A stretch of DNA of 64,000 bases from Thermococcus onnurineus NA1. GTDB taxonomy: Archaea; Methanobacteriota_B; Thermococci; Thermococcales; Thermococcaceae. The stretch lies in assembly GCF_000018365.1 (NCBI RefSeq), contig NC_011529.1, positions 806,001-870,000 on the forward strand. Reading direction: 5' to 3'. The position numbers and the translations under genes are program-made. Positions 62,088-64,000 of this stretch are shown in pieces. Every line of letters begins with the position of its first letter. Positions within the stretch are counted from its first letter, which is position 1. Below the pieces are notes generated by a model that was given only the letters and a program-made list of their open reading frames with translations, made no database searches and was not told the origin of the DNA.

Positions 62088-63668
62088 TCATCGGGAGCCC
62101 TCAGGAGAGCTCCGCTCATCACTTCCCTTGTTCTGAAGGTAGAAGTCCTTAAAAAGCTCGACCTCCTGGACATAGCTTCTCCTCAGTCTCAGCGCGGTGT
62201 AGGCCTTCTCCAGCTCCCTGCCGAGGTAAAAGGCGTGCCTCGGGCTTATCTCAAAGCACTCAAGGATTGTGTCGATTATCGCGTTCGGCTCGTCTCCGAC
62301 GATGGTTAAGACGGCCTTTGTTCCGTGGTGAGCGTTCACCCATATTTTCCCATCTTCAAGCCAGATGCGGAAGTAAACGGGTTCGAGCTCAACTGGCCTC
62401 TCCTCGGCCTTGACGATTTCTTTGGCAGGCTCAAAGCGCCAGTCATTGGTCCTCTTCTCTTTGAGTATCAGCAGGTCAAAGCCGAGGTCCTTTGGCATCT
62501 CAAAGAGGTTCATGTCCAGGGCTCTCCGCAGCTCCCTTATCGAGCCCCTGGCCTTGGCGCTTGTCTCCGTCGTTAGGAGAAGGCCTATAGAGAGCTCCTT
62601 GGCCATTCCAGCAAGAAGGGCGTTCATCCCGACGCTGTCGGCGTCGTAGAGCTCGACGACGTTTCCGACGCCGGCAAGGAGAACGTCGTCCGGGTTCCTC
62701 TCACGGTAGAGCTGGAAGGCCGTTATCGAGCGCGCCAGATGGGGCACGTGCTCCAGGATTAGGTCCGAGATTATCGTTTTGTAACCCAGATCAAGGGCCC
62801 TGGCCTTAAGCCCCTCAAGAAATTCAACTCTCTTCGCAGGTCTCGTTGGAAAATACCCTTTCGCCTGGTTGGTTGGGATGAGAACGACGGGCTTATCGGT
62901 AACAAGGCTCTCCAGGTTGCTATCATCGACGCTGAGGAACAGATCAGCGTAATCAAGGGCCCTTTCGATTTCAGCGGTGTTTAGAGAGTCAAAGCTTATG
63001 GGCACGTCGAAACCGTTCTCCCTCAGCCTCTCGCGTATTTCGGGGATGAGCTCGACGAAGTCAAGGTTCGTCTCGCCCGCGATCATACCGATATCAATTA
63101 TATCCGCCCCCTCACGGAGGTAGTAGAGGGCCTTTTGCACGGTTCCTTCGACGCCCAGCCTCGGGGCATCGACGACCTCGCCGAGGATTCTGGTGGGAAA
63201 GTCCCTCCCCGCGGGCAGGTTCCCTACAAGGACGTTCCACGGCCTTTTGAGGGCCTCCTCCATGTAGCGCTTGTTTCTCGTCCGGTTCCTTATGTCCTCA
63301 ACGCGCTTTAGAGCATCGAAGGAGAAGAGGTCATCCGCCGGAACCTCTTTGCTCAGATTGAAGCCTTCTCTTACCGCCTTCAGCACCTGAGGAAGGTCCA
63401 TCGCGTTCCTCGGCCCCTTGAATGTGGGAATGCCCAGCTCTTCCTCGATTTCTTGGGTCGAGCCCCTCACGAGGCCAGGAATGAGAATAAGGTCGTACTC
63501 CTCGCTTTTGATTTTAGCCTTCTTCAGATAGCGAACTATCATCTCGGGAGTCAGAAAAGCCGCTACGCTCAGGGGCGTAACGAAAACGTCGCAGCCCTTA
63601 CCGTACTTTCGAACAAGCGGTTCGGCGAGCTTGCCGGTGACGAGGAGGATTCGCTCGGGAGGGCTCAT
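62088..63668 (-). CDS. Dihydropteroate synthase-like protein
   Basis: 526 residues. The middle third is a DHPS-like barrel (REGADIIDIGMIAGETNLDF, DVPISFDSLNTAEIERAL), preceded by a domain (LLVTGKLAEPLVRKYG, LILIPGLVRGST) and followed by a region of about 150 residues (IWLEDGKIWVNAHHGTKAVLT). Archaea use modified folates or tetrahydromethanopterin, so this may make the pterin-arylamine bond, though the architecture is not that of bacterial FolP. Convergent with the preceding operon. Confidence 0.8.
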   Translation of the reverse strand: MSPPERILLVTGKLAEPLVRKYGKGCDVFVTPLSVAAFLTPEMIVRYLKKAKIKSEEYDLILIPGLVRGSTQEIEEELGIPTFKGPRNAMDLPQVLKAVREGFNLSKEVPADDLFSFDALKRVEDIRNRTRNKRYMEEALKRPWNVLVGNLPAGRDFPTRILGEVVDAPRLGVEGTVQKALYYLREGADIIDIGMIAGETNLDFVELIPEIRERLRENGFDVPISFDSLNTAEIERALDYADLFLSVDDSNLESLVTDKPVVLIPTNQAKGYFPTRPAKRVEFLEGLKARALDLGYKTIISDLILEHVPHLARSITAFQLYRERNPDDVLLAGVGNVVELYDADSVGMNALLAGMAKELSIGLLLTTETSAKARGSIRELRRALDMNLFEMPKDLGFDLLILKEKRTNDWRFEPAKEIVKAEERPVELEPVYFRIWLEDGKIWVNAHHGTKAVLTIVGDEPNAIIDTILECFEISPRHAFYLGRELEKAYTALRLRRSYVQEVELFKDFYLQNKGSDERSSPEGSR

Positions 63669-63767
63669 GGTCGGAGATTGGCGTTCCCGCTATTTAGAGC
63701 TTTCGTACAAACTTTGCCTTCACGAAAGGGTTAAATGCTCCCAGGACAAATTCTCTCCGGCGATGTT

Positions 63768-64000
63768 ATGATCCACGTGGGGACCTGCGGCTTCTGCGAG
63801 GCAAGGGCGAGGTACTTTCAGGACTTTGACACGGTTGAGATACAGCAGACCTTCTACCGCATTCTCCAAGAGAAGACCCTAGAACGCTGGCGGAAGGAAG
63901 CGCCGGAAGGGTTCATCTTCTCGATGAAGGCCTTTCAGGGAGTCACCCATCCTCCGAACAGCCCCACCTGGAGGAGGAGCAACGTGAGGCCGTCTAAGGA
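63768..64000 (+). CDS. DUF72 family protein, N-terminal part
   Basis: The first 77 residues before the window ends. HVGTCGFCEARARYFQDFDTVEIQQTFY followed by ERWRKEAPEGFIFSMKAFQGVTHPP matches the DUF72 barrel (G-T-[SC]-G-F start, then F-x-[FM]-K). The function of the family is unknown. Start ATG 63768; TATA-like GGTTAAATG at 63730-63738. The gene is cut by the window edge. Confidence 0.82.
   Translation, partial: MIHVGTCGFCEARARYFQDFDTVEIQQTFYRILQEKTLERWRKEAPEGFIFSMKAFQGVTHPPNSPTWRRSNVRPSK

Noticed and set aside
1-64000. tRNA or rRNA genes
   Set aside because: No T-loop/acceptor pattern or rRNA segment was recognised by eye; a covariance search would be decisive.

Overview
The window looks like the chromosome of a hyperthermophilic euryarchaeon of the order Thermococcales, most likely a Thermococcus. 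The evidence is the archaeal-type gene content: Alba, archaeal prefoldin alpha, class I archaeal fructose-bisphosphate aldolase, tRNA Trm-G10 enzyme, a GltPh/GltTk-type aspartate symporter and AlaX. Shine-Dalgarno sites of the GGTGAT/GGAGG type, TATA boxes about 25 nt upstream of starts, and tight operons with ATGA/TGATG junctions agree. From memory, the his-proC-Csm order resembles T. onnurineus, but no search could be run. No rRNA or tRNA gene was seen.

Layout: 0-1 kb has a ferritin-like gene divergent from the his control region. 0.8-9.4 kb is a complete histidine operon (hisZ-G-D-B-H-A-F-IE-C and a HAD phosphatase) ending in proC. Ahead of hisZ lies a short, well-signalled reading frame whose last three codons before the stop are histidine, a candidate leader peptide. 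9.7-11 kb holds a KaiC-like ATPase and a second relative without a recognisable Walker A motif; trmG10 follows.

12.3-22.8 kb is a type III-A CRISPR-Cas locus: leader and array 1 (16 intact repeats plus decayed copies), cas6, cas10/csm1, csm2-5, csx1, then a second, decaying array without its own leader. No cas1, cas2 or cas4 is present here. 22.9-35.2 kb carries AlaX, a secreted membrane-anchored protein, the aspartate transporter, BirA, FBP aldolase, a biotin-dependent carboxyltransferase, CstA, an ArsA/MIP18-type cluster and an alpha/beta hydrolase. 35.2-39.4 kb has purA, a sugar-nucleotide epimerase, a DUF2341 secreted protein and prefoldin alpha.

39.5-48.0 kb is an iron-sulfur flavoured region: two MinD-type ATPases with inserted ferredoxin domains, three NifX-family proteins (two with Gly/Arg-rich tails recalling Pyrococcus IssA/SipA), a small membrane protein, a DUF2250 winged-helix protein and a DUF134 regulator. 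Two promoters there are near-copies of each other and contain a palindromic candidate operator. A frameshifted SDR gene, DUF998, PPC/DUF296 and QueD genes are mixed in.

48.0-49.6 kb is an AT-rich stretch without convincing genes, bounded by an imperfect inverted repeat, probably a decayed insertion. 49.6-64 kb is housekeeping: purB, albA, a membrane-bound HTH protein, a CBS/zinc-ribbon protein, THEP1 NTPase, mtnA, an iron alcohol dehydrogenase, an Lhr-like helicase, an M20 peptidase, an MBL-fold hydrolase preceded by a possible C/D-box sRNA, a TatD-like hydrolase, a DHPS-like protein, and the start of a DUF72 protein cut by the window edge.
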